DNA of 19,167 bases from Aquificaceae bacterium (GCA_015490105.1 WFYK01000025.1:1-19167); one strand, 5' to 3'; shown: positions 1 through 6,207, counted from the first letter of the stretch. A program made the numbers and translations. The notes: a model not told the origin generated them from the sequence alone.

Positions 1-432
1 CCCATTAGCAGCTTTGCCTGTAGCTATGATTTGATTATTAGCTACATCGTATACATACAGATTTTTATTAGCATCTTGAAGAAGGAGATTTCCGTTTGCG
101 AACTTGTGAATTCCGTAAAGGGGTGTGTTAAAGTTGGCATCGTTGGATACAAGCGTAGCATCGAAGGTTCCGTCATCCTTAAGATCTAATACATAAAACT
201 TGTAGTTGGGTCCTGATACCCCAGTAGAAGCTACATTAGCTACTATTAGAGCTTTCTTTATAACGTTAGCGGTAACTTGCTGACCACCCTGATCTCCTCC
301 TTGCTGACCACCCTGATCTCCTCCTTGCTGATTGTTCTGTGGGGTTGTTCCATCATCACCGCCACCACAGGAGACCGCAAACATTCCCAAACCGAAGATA
401 GCTGTTGCCAGAAGTAGTTTCTTTTTGCTCAT
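1..432 (-). CDS. Lipoprotein, N-terminal part (gene runs off the window)
   Basis: The 144 codons seen from an ATG preceded by AAGGAGG are the N-terminal part of the gene; the rest lies beyond position 1. A short basic start (MSKKK) is followed by a hydrophobic stretch and a lipobox ending VSC at about residue 22, so the product should be exported and lipid-anchored. After the cysteine comes a low-complexity Gly/Gln/Asp linker made of two exact 8-residue repeats (GGDQGGQQ). The next part reads like beta-propeller blades, with phrases such as KFYVLDL and NLYVYDV spaced as in WD/YVTN-type repeats; this fold is an inference. The gene follows a subtilase gene on the same strand but has its own strong promoter in the 56-bp gap and the end of that gene. 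The specific function is not recognised. Confidence 0.85.
   Translation of the reverse strand, partial: MSKKKLLLATAIFGLGMFAVSCGGGDDGTTPQNNQQGGDQGGQQGGDQGGQQVTANVIKKALIVANVASTGVSGPNYKFYVLDLKDDGTFDATLVSNDANFNTPLYGIHKFANGNLLLQDANKNLYVYDVANNQIIATGKAANG
277..330 (-). repeat. 24-bp perfect tandem repeat in lipoprotein linker
   Basis: Two identical 24-bp units (277-300 and 301-324) are followed by the first 6 bases of a third copy. Each unit encodes eight residues of the Gly/Gln/Asp-rich linker just after the lipidated cysteine. The unit is a multiple of three, so slippage would change linker length without breaking the frame. Confidence 0.9.
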
Positions 433-469
433 GTTCAATCCCTCCTTTTCGCTAAATTTCTCAAAGGCA

Positions 470-499
470 ATTATAGGAGAGAACTTTTTTAAAAGTCAA
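470..499 (-). promoter_or_regulatory. Sigma-70-type promoter of the truncated lipoprotein gene
   Basis: On the minus strand TTGACT (499-494) and TATAAT (475-470) are separated by 18 bp, close to the sigma-70 consensus. The -35 box lies in the last codons of the upstream subtilase gene. Transcription should begin near 463, giving a leader of about 30 nt that contains the AAGGAGG ribosome binding site (about 441-447). Confidence 0.75.
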
Positions 500-1550
500 G
501 TTTTTTGTCCTCTCCCAAATTGCCTTCACCTTGTAGGTGTATTATACCAGAAGGTCGGTTCAAGAGTTTTCGGGTAATTTTACCCGCGTGAAAGGCACTG
601 GCAAAGGAGGTTCCCTTAAAGGTTCCAAAAGGTGTTTCAAAAATATATGGCTCTAAGGCGTCCGCTTTCGTGCAGATCTTTTGGGGAAAGCAGGGTTTTC
701 CCGCTACCGCTATTACCCCTCGTAGGCGCGCCGGGAAGGGGAGCCTTTCGGAGGGTTTGTTCCCTACGGGAGCTACTACTTTTATGCCCTTTTTGAGGGC
801 AAACTTGAGAAGAAGTTCTACCGCCCTGTCGCGGGCGGGTGTTCCGAAGGAGAGGTTTATAACTTTTATATCCCTGAGGATTGCATCAACGAGAGCCTTC
901 AGGATACTCCAGCTGTCGCACCTTCCTTCGGAGCAGACCCTGTAAAGAAGGAGGGGGGTCTTCGCTTCCTTGTATAGGATGTAGACTACCGCGGTTGCGT
1001 GATCTTCGGGCTTGTAAGGATCTTTGCGGAAGTTCTTTACAAGGAGGGGAACGTCTTTTAGAAGCCTTAGATCCGCTCCCGTGTCCAAGACCGCAACAAG
1101 GGGGCCTTTTGAGACTTGAAAGCCCTCAGGCTTTAGGCTTTGAACCTCTCCCGCCAAGGTGTAGATGTAGTTGGGCTGGAAGAAGAGAACTTTTCCGGTG
1201 AGTTTTTTGCCGAGGTCTTTCGGGGTCTTTTCCCACTTTATGAGGGAAAAGTGAAGGCCTCGAAAGGTTTGGGTGTCTAAGATTTGAAGGTCCGCGGGAG
1301 GCGGGCTTTCGGAGACGAGGATAAACTGGAAGGGGACCGCGGGGGCGCTTTTGTCTGAGGGAGCTTGCTTTGCCATGAGGCTTTTTGTAATGAGGATCAA
1401 AAGACCCACTCCTACCGCTATGCCCACTATAGTTCCCGTTTGAGGGCCCGAATCTCCTCCTCCCCCCTGCCTTTGACCAGGTATGGGAACGATCACCGTT
1501 TGGGCCCAAAGGAGGGAAAAGACGCAGAGTATCCCTATCAACCCCCTCAT
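489..1550 (-). CDS. Membrane-anchored subtilisin-like serine protease (S8 family)
   Basis: A predicted signal peptide (residues 1-16, MRGLIGILCVFSLLWAQ region) is followed by a Gly-rich stretch and a hydrophobic helix at about 40-56. The protease domain should therefore act outside the cytoplasmic membrane. The catalytic triad can be read directly: Asp156 in AVLDTGAD, His184 in DHATAV and Ser315 in GTSFASA. The oxyanion Asn264 lies in APVGN. The catalytic core is small, about 180 residues, and the His motif is degenerate (HATAV rather than HGTHV). Four cysteines (206, 211, 287, 293) could form disulfides. No obvious propeptide domain is seen beyond residues 60-148, which are unassigned. The ATG has a TAGGAG ribosome binding site and starts only 19 bp from a divergent lipoprotein gene. 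The family call is firm; the substrate is unknown. Confidence 0.88.
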   Translation of the reverse strand: MRGLIGILCVFSLLWAQTVIVPIPGQRQGGGGDSGPQTGTIVGIAVGVGLLILITKSLMAKQAPSDKSAPAVPFQFILVSESPPPADLQILDTQTFRGLHFSLIKWEKTPKDLGKKLTGKVLFFQPNYIYTLAGEVQSLKPEGFQVSKGPLVAVLDTGADLRLLKDVPLLVKNFRKDPYKPEDHATAVVYILYKEAKTPLLLYRVCSEGRCDSWSILKALVDAILRDIKVINLSFGTPARDRAVELLLKFALKKGIKVVAPVGNKPSERLPFPARLRGVIAVAGKPCFPQKICTKADALEPYIFETPFGTFKGTSFASAFHAGKITRKLLNRPSGIIHLQGEGNLGEDKKLDF

Positions 1551-1557
1551 TGGCTCC

Positions 1558-1570
1558 TAAAATACTAACA
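1558..1570 (+). promoter_or_regulatory. Candidate -10 element for a leaderless lipoprotein mRNA
   Basis: TAAAAT at 1558-1563 ends 6 bp before the ATG at 1570, where no Shine-Dalgarno is present. Transcription would begin at or next to the start codon. The same bases contain, on the other strand, the TAGGAG ribosome binding site of the divergent protease gene. No good -35 is visible. Confidence 0.4.
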
Positions 1571-3150
1571 TGGGTGTCTTTCTTGCTCTGGCGATAGCTT
1601 TCCTCCTTTCCTGCGGATCTTCTCAGGACAAAGAGAAAGGAATACTCTTGGTCTTCAAGGAGGAGGTTCAAGAGGAGTTTTTCAGCAGGGTCTCCCTCCG
1701 GGTTTCTTCCGAAAGGCAAGATCCTTACTTGCTAACCAAAGAAGGGCCTTTCTTTCCCGGCGATGAGGTGATCTTTGAAGGGCCTTTCCCGGAGGAGGGA
1801 GAGGTTCACTTGGAAGCTTTCGTATACAACCCTTCGGGAGAGGTTTCCTATTACGGGTGGACGGTAGCGGACTTTCTCTCCTCCGAGACCGTTTACTTGG
1901 AGGTGGTTCATCCGGATCTTCGGATAGAGGGTTTTGTTCCCTTCTTGGACGGGGAAAAGCTTGTAGACCCTCCTGCTTACACGTTCTTGGGAGGGGACCT
2001 TTCTCAAGAGGGAGACACCGGAGTCTATCTTGCCCACAAAAGGGAGGAGGGGCTTTTAAGCTTTACCTACATCTACGGCAAAGATCTGGCTCGCTTGCCC
2101 TACGTTGAAGTCTATACCCTGAAGGCGGATCTCCCTCAAAGTGAGTCTTTCTTGAGGCTTTCGGGAAGCTACGAGGGGATCTTGGTAGAAGGAACAGAAC
2201 TGAGGATCCGATCCGATAGGATCTTCTCGGACGGGAGTTACCTCATAGCGGGCGTGGGCGAGGGGATTTACCTCTTTAGCGGGAATGTCTCAGACGGGAG
2301 TTTAACCTTGGAGAGGTTTTCTTGCATCAGCGGATCGGATCCCGATTGCGCTCAGATCGATCTATCCGTTCAGGGTGTAGATCCAGATAGGGTAGAGATA
2401 CACGTTCTTGTTGGGGGTTTAGATCTTTTGGTCAGTTCGGGAGACAGGTTTTTGAAGGGTCTTGGGGGAGATTATGTGGGGAGGTTTTTTGGAACTTACT
2501 CTTTTGAAAACTGCAATCTGTTCTGGAGGGTAGACGTTCCTCTGGGAGAGGGTTTTGACGGGACCGCTCAGGTGGAGATCCTTCCGGTAAAGGTTTCTTT
2601 GTCCGATCCTGTCAGCGGGACGATCAGGGTTTACGGGCCGGGGGTCGAGGTAGAGGGCTTCTGTGAGAATGCAAAGGCGGTTGAGTTTCCCGCACCCGCA
2701 GGTATTTTGAAGGAGGGAACATTCTTTGAGGTTCAAGAGGGGCTGTCGGTGGTGGGTGTTTTGATAAGGGATTTGAGTGTTTCTCTTCCCAAGGCAAGTG
2801 TCGACGAGACCCGCTTTTACTCGGACGGGGATCACGCTGTGTTTTCTTTTTCCAAAAGCGGGAGTTTGGAATACTGCTCTTTAAAGTTGGAGGGCTTTAG
2901 CTTGAAGGTAGAGGTGGACAGGATCCCTTCATTTATGAATTACGTTAAGTTAGGTAGGGTTTTGGGCCTTGACCTTCCTTCCGCCTTGGGAGAGGGTCCT
3001 CTTTTTGATCTTACCTGCTGGTCTGGAGATGGAAGCTTTTACGTTGGACGTAGGGTTTCTCCTCAAGGAATCGCTCAAGCTTATCTCTTTCCCCTATCAG
3101 ATAAAACTCTCTCTCACCCAATGGGCCTTCTATCTTCAGAGAAGCCCTGA
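1570..3150 (+). CDS. Large secreted lipoprotein of unknown function
   Basis: The 526-residue product begins with a short hydrophobic signal and a lipobox ending LLSC at Cys15 (then GSSQD), so it should be lipid-anchored. The ATG is the only canonical start because an in-frame TAA lies at 1558. The mature part is rich in Val, Gly, Glu, Phe and aromatic residues in alternating patterns typical of beta-sandwich surface proteins. Several cysteines (for example in FSCISGSDPDC, FENCNLF, GFCENA, LEYCSL and LTCWSG) could form disulfides. I recognise no named domain. It is divergent from the protease gene, and its last 140 bp overlap the end of the convergent anti-sigma-like gene; both frames are open and look protein-like there. 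A role in the envelope, perhaps with the protease, is inferred from position only. Confidence 0.82.
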   Translation: MGVFLALAIAFLLSCGSSQDKEKGILLVFKEEVQEEFFSRVSLRVSSERQDPYLLTKEGPFFPGDEVIFEGPFPEEGEVHLEAFVYNPSGEVSYYGWTVADFLSSETVYLEVVHPDLRIEGFVPFLDGEKLVDPPAYTFLGGDLSQEGDTGVYLAHKREEGLLSFTYIYGKDLARLPYVEVYTLKADLPQSESFLRLSGSYEGILVEGTELRIRSDRIFSDGSYLIAGVGEGIYLFSGNVSDGSLTLERFSCISGSDPDCAQIDLSVQGVDPDRVEIHVLVGGLDLLVSSGDRFLKGLGGDYVGRFFGTYSFENCNLFWRVDVPLGEGFDGTAQVEILPVKVSLSDPVSGTIRVYGPGVEVEGFCENAKAVEFPAPAGILKEGTFFEVQEGLSVVGVLIRDLSVSLPKASVDETRFYSDGDHAVFSFSKSGSLEYCSLKLEGFSLKVEVDRIPSFMNYVKLGRVLGLDLPSALGEGPLFDLTCWSGDGSFYVGRRVSPQGIAQAYLFPLSDKTLSHPMGLLSSEKP

Positions 3151-3427
3151 GTAGATCTTCCGAGAGGGTAAGTAGGCTAACATCTTGAACGAACTCTACC
3201 CTTTCACGTTCTTGGGCGGACATGGTCTCGTATTGGGTTCCTTTGAAAAAGAGGCTAATGAAGGAAGCGGTTACCAGAAATACAAGTATTAAGGATCCCT
3301 CCACTAAGGCTAACTTCTTCCAGCGCTTTGCCTTTTCTCTTTCTATCCTCCTGAGGACTTCCCCTTCGAGAGCTTGAGGGCCCCTGACCCTCTTGTAGTA
3401 TTCTTCAAGAGCTTTTTTGATCTTCAT
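3011..3427 (-). CDS. Putative membrane anti-sigma factor (single TM helix)
   Basis: The 138-residue protein has a basic, helical N-terminal segment (1-38), one hydrophobic helix at about 39-61 (LALVEGSLILVFLVTASFI) and an outer domain of about 75 residues. The ATG has an AGGAGG site, and the gene overlaps the end of the upstream ECF sigma gene by 23 bp, so translation is probably coupled. This position and topology are those of an ECF anti-sigma factor. The N-terminus lacks the HxxxCxxC zinc motif of ZAS-type anti-sigmas, so the call rests on context. The likely job is to hold the sigma factor at the membrane until an envelope signal arrives. Its last 140 bp overlap the convergent lipoprotein gene. 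Confidence 0.6.
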   Translation of the reverse strand: MKIKKALEEYYKRVRGPQALEGEVLRRIEREKAKRWKKLALVEGSLILVFLVTASFISLFFKGTQYETMSAQERERVEFVQDVSLLTLSEDLLRASLKIEGPLGEREFYLIGERDKLERFLEEKPYVQRKSFHLQTSR

Positions 3428-3944
3428 TTTTTAGCCTCCTTACTATCTCCTTTAGCTTCTTCTTGGCGTGGAAGACGCGGGTCTTTACTGTGTTTTCGGG
3501 GATGTTGAGGATCTTGGCTATCTCCGAGTAGGGGAGATCCTCGTAGAAGGCGAGGTGGATCACTTCCCTGTGAAGGGGCGGGAGTTCCTCTATGGCTTTT
3601 CTGAGGATTTCCACATCTTCGTCAAGTTCCACATCTTCGTAAACCGCATCCCGCTCGTTTATCTCATAAGTTAAGGGGTGTCTCTTTCGTTTTCTGATGA
3701 AGTTCATGCACACGTTCCTCGCAACGCCGAAGATCCAAGTACTCACCTTTGAGTTTCCCTTAAAACGCTTTGCGGACTTCCATATTTGAAAGAATGTTTC
3801 CGCGGTAGCTTCTTCGCTGTCCTCGTAGTTTTGAAGGAGACTGTAGGTGTAGGCAAATACCCTGTCTTTGTAGAGGTCTATGAGTTTTTTTAGTGCTTTT
3901 TCGTTCCCTTTTGCGATCTCCTCTATTAGGGTGCTTTCGTTCAT
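3405..3944 (-). CDS. ECF-type RNA polymerase sigma factor
   Basis: The 179-residue protein has the two-domain ECF layout. Region 2 is at about 21-89 (LIDLYKDRVFAYTYSLL, then the EDSEEATAETFFQIWK helix and STWIFGVARNVCMNFIRKRKR). An acidic linker follows, then region 4 at about 112-168 with the helix-turn-helix YSEIAKILNIPENTVKTRVF. Regions 1.1 and 3 are absent, as expected for the class. The ATG has an AAAGGAA site. The gene lies 43 bp after an SDR gene and overlaps the probable anti-sigma gene by 23 bp. It should redirect RNA polymerase to envelope or stress genes. The regulon is unknown; the protease and lipoprotein genes next door are plausible members but I cannot show this. Confidence 0.92.
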   Translation of the reverse strand: MNESTLIEEIAKGNEKALKKLIDLYKDRVFAYTYSLLQNYEDSEEATAETFFQIWKSAKRFKGNSKVSTWIFGVARNVCMNFIRKRKRHPLTYEINERDAVYEDVELDEDVEILRKAIEELPPLHREVIHLAFYEDLPYSEIAKILNIPENTVKTRVFHAKKKLKEIVRRLKNEDQKSS

Positions 3945-3987
3945 TTCCTTTTCTCTAATTAGTTAGTGTATAACTCCATTCGTCGGT

Positions 3988-4674
3988 TCAGATTTTTCTG
4001 ATATCCACGAAGGAGCCACTTTCGAACTCTTTGAGTTTGGGGATCAGATCGAAGATAATCTTTGAGGCTTCCTCGGGGGTTCTTTTGGGAGCATTTTTTA
4101 TTCTTTTGATGGAGGGATACTTTTCTTCGTCCTGTTTCATAACCTCCTCGAGCATGGGGGTAAGAACGAGGCCGGGAGCCAAAGAGATGAGATGAGAACT
4201 TTCCATTTCCCTTGCGTAGAGCTTTATGAGGCAGTCCAAGGATGCTTTGGATATGGAATAAGCGTTCCAACCCCTGTTGCAGTTGTGCCCGGCTCCCGAA
4301 GATATGGCGATCACCTGCTTTAGGGAAATTCCAAGATCTAAGAGGGTATCTAAGATTACCTTGTTCGCCCAGACGTTTACCCTCATTACCTCTTCGAATA
4401 CCCTCAAGGGAACGTCCTTCATGTCTCCGAACTGCCCCAAGATCCCCGCGTTGAGGATGGTAAGGTCTAAGGTGTCCACTCCTTTTAGGAGTTTTTCCAA
4501 CGCTGAGGGTATGCGTTCAAGGTCCCTGAGGTCGCACTGTTGAAAGGAAACCCTACCTTTTAGATCTTCGGGGAGGTGCCTGCTGAGGGCAAAAACCTTA
4601 TAACCCCTTTTTAGACCTTCTTGAGCTAAGGCTTTTCCGAGACCCGAACCTACGCCGGTTATAAATAGATTCAT
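3988..4674 (-). CDS. Short-chain dehydrogenase/reductase (SDR)
   Basis: The 228-residue protein is a classical SDR. It has the dinucleotide-binding TGVGSGLG (6-13), the NAG motif (75-77), Asn100, the catalytic serine at 125/126 in AISSGAG, and the Tyr139-x3-Lys143 pair in AYSISK. A PG motif (LAPGLVLTP) follows the active site. Arg32 in LSRH, after the second strand, hints at NADP(H) preference. Family members of this length reduce small carbonyls or act in cofactor and cell-wall pathways; the substrate cannot be told. Its ATG overlaps the nuoK stop by one base (TGATG), so translation is likely coupled, although no functional link to complex I is known. Confidence 0.88.
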   Translation of the reverse strand: MNLFITGVGSGLGKALAQEGLKRGYKVFALSRHLPEDLKGRVSFQQCDLRDLERIPSALEKLLKGVDTLDLTILNAGILGQFGDMKDVPLRVFEEVMRVNVWANKVILDTLLDLGISLKQVIAISSGAGHNCNRGWNAYSISKASLDCLIKLYAREMESSHLISLAPGLVLTPMLEEVMKQDEEKYPSIKRIKNAPKRTPEEASKIIFDLIPKLKEFESGSFVDIRKI

Positions 4675-4976
4675 CAGTCCTTCAGATGAACTATTTCCGA
4701 AGATCCTTCGTAACCTTTGAGTCTGAATATGGCCACTATAAGACCCAAGCCTACCGCCACTTCCGCAGCGGCGACGGTAAGCACGAAGAGGGCAAATATT
4801 TGACCGTCCACGTTCTTTAGATAGCTGTCCACCGTAACGAGGGTGAGGTTGACCCCGTTTAGCATTATCTCGGTGCTCACGAGCATGGTAATGAGATTTT
4901 TACGGATCATAACCCCCAAAAGTCCGATCAAAAATACCAGAACGCTCAGGAGAAGGTAAGCTTTCTCTATCGGCAT
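4674..4976 (-). CDS. nuoK: NADH-quinone oxidoreductase subunit K
   Basis: This is the small membrane subunit of complex I, part of the proton-pumping antiporter-like arm. From the ATG chosen here it is 100 residues, the usual NuoK length; an in-frame TTG two codons upstream is less likely. Three hydrophobic helices are visible. The two buried glutamates needed for proton transfer are present, in VSTEIML (Glu36) and AAAEVAVGL (Glu72), matching E. coli Glu36 and Glu72. No other nuo gene lies next to it: the upstream neighbour is a UPF0114 protein and the downstream one an SDR. It lacks a Shine-Dalgarno and has TAAAAT 7 bp before the ATG, so it may start its own leaderless transcript. Confidence 0.93.
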   Translation of the reverse strand: MPIEKAYLLLSVLVFLIGLLGVMIRKNLITMLVSTEIMLNGVNLTLVTVDSYLKNVDGQIFALFVLTVAAAEVAVGLGLIVAIFRLKGYEGSSEIVHLKD

Positions 4977-4983
4977 GGGCAAA

Positions 4984-4989
4984 ATTTTA
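4984..4989 (-). promoter_or_regulatory. Candidate -10 element for leaderless nuoK transcript
   Basis: TAAAAT sits in the 15-bp gap between the UPF0114 stop and the nuoK ATG, with 7 bp between the hexamer and the ATG. No ribosome binding site is present. No convincing -35 is seen. Confidence 0.35.
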
Positions 4990-4991
4990 CA

Positions 4992-5507
4992 TTAACTTTC
5001 GTGGTTGTGGGCTTCCTTATGGGTAAAGTAGAGGGCCAAGGCTATCCCCAAAGCCCCGAGGGAAAGAAAGAGGATGTCTACGGGCTCGTTATATTCCATG
5101 TCCGTAGCTTCCTTGAAAAAGGTCACTATCAGAACCATTATCACCACCCTTCCGAGCTTGGTCTTCAGGTCTTCCAAGTTGGTGATGAACAAAACTTTTG
5201 AGCTTCTCGGATCCCTTTCCGCAACGTCTATCTTGGAGATGAAAAGCTCGTAAAGTCCTAAAGAAAAGATAAGCAGAAAGGTAGCTATCAGGAACATGTC
5301 TATGGAGGCTATGGCGGATGCAACGAGCTTTTTAGAAAGAAGATCGTAGTTTAAGGTTTTGAAAAACTTCACGAGGGGCAAAAACACCTCTACGAGACCT
5401 GCCAAGAAAAGGGCAAAAGATCCCACAAGAGAACTCAAGACCGCCAGAAGAACCAAAAGGCGTGACTTCCAAAGGAAAGCTTCAAATATGAGTTCGATCT
5501 TTTTCAT
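4992..5507 (-). CDS. UPF0114 (YqhA-like) integral membrane protein
   Basis: The 171-residue protein matches the UPF0114/YqhA family. It has an N-terminal EAFLWKSR, two long hydrophobic hairpin helices (about 17-50), a helix at about 66-90 ending LYELFISKIDV, the SSKVLFITNLEDLKTKLGRVVIMVLIV segment (about 102-130) and a last helix at about 143-160 before a His-rich tail. The IDMFL...YELFISKIDV signature is what I rely on. The biochemical function of the family is not established. It is the first gene of the minus-strand run and diverges from the vapB antitoxin gene. The ATG has no Shine-Dalgarno but has TAAAAT at 5522-5517, 9 bp upstream. Confidence 0.82.
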   Translation of the reverse strand: MKKIELIFEAFLWKSRLLVLLAVLSSLVGSFALFLAGLVEVFLPLVKFFKTLNYDLLSKKLVASAIASIDMFLIATFLLIFSLGLYELFISKIDVAERDPRSSKVLFITNLEDLKTKLGRVVIMVLIVTFFKEATDMEYNEPVDILFLSLGALGIALALYFTHKEAHNHES

Positions 5508-5516
5508 GGGAAGAAA

Positions 5517-5522
5517 ATTTTA
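5517..5522 (-). promoter_or_regulatory. Candidate -10 element for the UPF0114 gene
   Basis: TAAAAT on the minus strand lies 9 bp upstream of the ATG at 5507. It fits the window-wide pattern of a -10-like box very close to starts that lack a Shine-Dalgarno. The -35 is not convincing. Confidence 0.35.
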
Positions 5523-5549
5523 GGACAAAAGCAAAGTATAATCTCCTTC

Positions 5550-5587
5550 TTGAAATTATGTTATGAAATGCTTATCATAAAACCGTC
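5550..5587 (+). promoter_or_regulatory. vapBC promoter with overlapping operator-like inverted repeat
   Basis: TTGAAA (5550-5555) and TATCAT (5573-5578) are 17 bp apart, and the vapB ATG follows 9 bp after the -10, so the mRNA would have little or no leader. An inverted repeat TTATG-N10-CATAA (5561-5580) covers the spacer and -10. This is where a ribbon-helix-helix antitoxin would bind to repress its own operon. An extra TATAAT lies at 5537-5542 but has no clear -35. Confidence 0.5.
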
Positions 5588-5827
5588 ATGATCCAGAGAA
5601 TTACCATCTCTATGAACAAGGATCTGGTTGAGGAGTTGAGGAGGCTTGCCCACATGGAGGGAGTGAGCCTTTCCAAATTTATTGCAAAATCACTTGAAGA
5701 GTTTGTTATAGAGAGAAAAAAGAAGGAGGCCGGTAAAAGGCTTTTAGATTTCAAGTTGTCGGAATCTGAAGTTGAAGATGCCTTGAAAGATCTTCACCGT
5801 ATGAGGAAGGAAGAGTGGAAAGTGTAG
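5588..5827 (+). CDS. Ribbon-helix-helix antitoxin (VapB-type)
   Basis: The 79-residue protein begins with the short beta strand and two helices of an RHH/CopG DNA-binding domain (residues 3-42: RITISMNKDLVEELRRLAHM, then the GVSLSKFI turn and helix). A charged C-terminal arm, ending RMRKEEWKV, would wrap the toxin. It should neutralise the adjacent PIN-domain toxin and repress the operon. Its end overlaps the toxin start by 13 bp, the tight coupling usual for toxin-antitoxin pairs. The ATG has no Shine-Dalgarno; a second in-frame ATG at 5612 is possible but would remove the DNA-binding strand. Confidence 0.82.
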   Translation: MIQRITISMNKDLVEELRRLAHMEGVSLSKFIAKSLEEFVIERKKKEAGKRLLDFKLSESEVEDALKDLHRMRKEEWKV

Positions 5828-6204
5828 GGCTGGACACGGGATTCTTCATTAGGGTATTTGAAGGAAATGTTAAAGCGGTCCGAATATGGGAAAAGATAGT
5901 AAGCGGGGAGTTAAAAGCAATTACTTCTTCCCTCGTGCTTTTTGAACTCAAAAGGCTTTTTCACAAACTCGGAAGGGCTAAAGATTGGAATGGTATCAGT
6001 GAAGCTATACTTCTGAATTGTGAAGTTGTTTCCGTGAATCCGCATGTAGCGGAAAGCGGAGCGGACATAAGCCACGGAACGGGGCTTCCCGCAGTGGACG
6101 CTTTGATATACGCGAGTCTAAAAAAGGCGGATGTGTTCTACACAACAGATAGAAGTTTTGAAATTTTGAAGGCAAGGAAAAAGCCGCAAATTGTTATAGT
6201 GTAA
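5815..6204 (+). CDS. PIN-domain toxin (VapC-type ribonuclease)
   Basis: The 129-residue protein has the acidic active site of PIN nucleases: Asp7 in GLDTGFF, Glu44 in LFELKRL, Asp95 in PAVDALIYA and Asp112 in TTDRSFEI. These residues bind Mg2+ or Mn2+ and cleave RNA, usually tRNA or rRNA in VapC toxins; the target here is unknown. The start is GTG, preceded by GAGGAAGGA, and overlaps the antitoxin gene by 13 bp. All four acidic residues are intact, so the toxin looks active. It ends 3 bp from the stop of convergent manC. Confidence 0.86.
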   Translation: MESVGLDTGFFIRVFEGNVKAVRIWEKIVSGELKAITSSLVLFELKRLFHKLGRAKDWNGISEAILLNCEVVSVNPHVAESGADISHGTGLPAVDALIYASLKKADVFYTTDRSFEILKARKKPQIVIV

Positions 6205-6207
6205 AAT

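Noticed and set aside
277..330. Tandem units as a CRISPR array
   Set aside because: The two 24-bp units are directly adjacent without spacers and encode an in-frame protein repeat.
332..577. An 81-codon plus-strand frame
   Set aside because: It is antisense to the lipoprotein signal region and the strong promoter, and its translation looks random.
1126..1719. A 197-codon open frame on the minus strand
   Set aside because: It lies across the protease and lipoprotein genes in another frame, is rich in Arg, Pro and Ser, shows no domain, and conflicts with a protease frame that has a complete catalytic triad.
3959..4270. A 103-codon minus-strand frame before the sigma gene
   Set aside because: It is a shadow of the SDR gene, whose active-site motifs fix the true frame.
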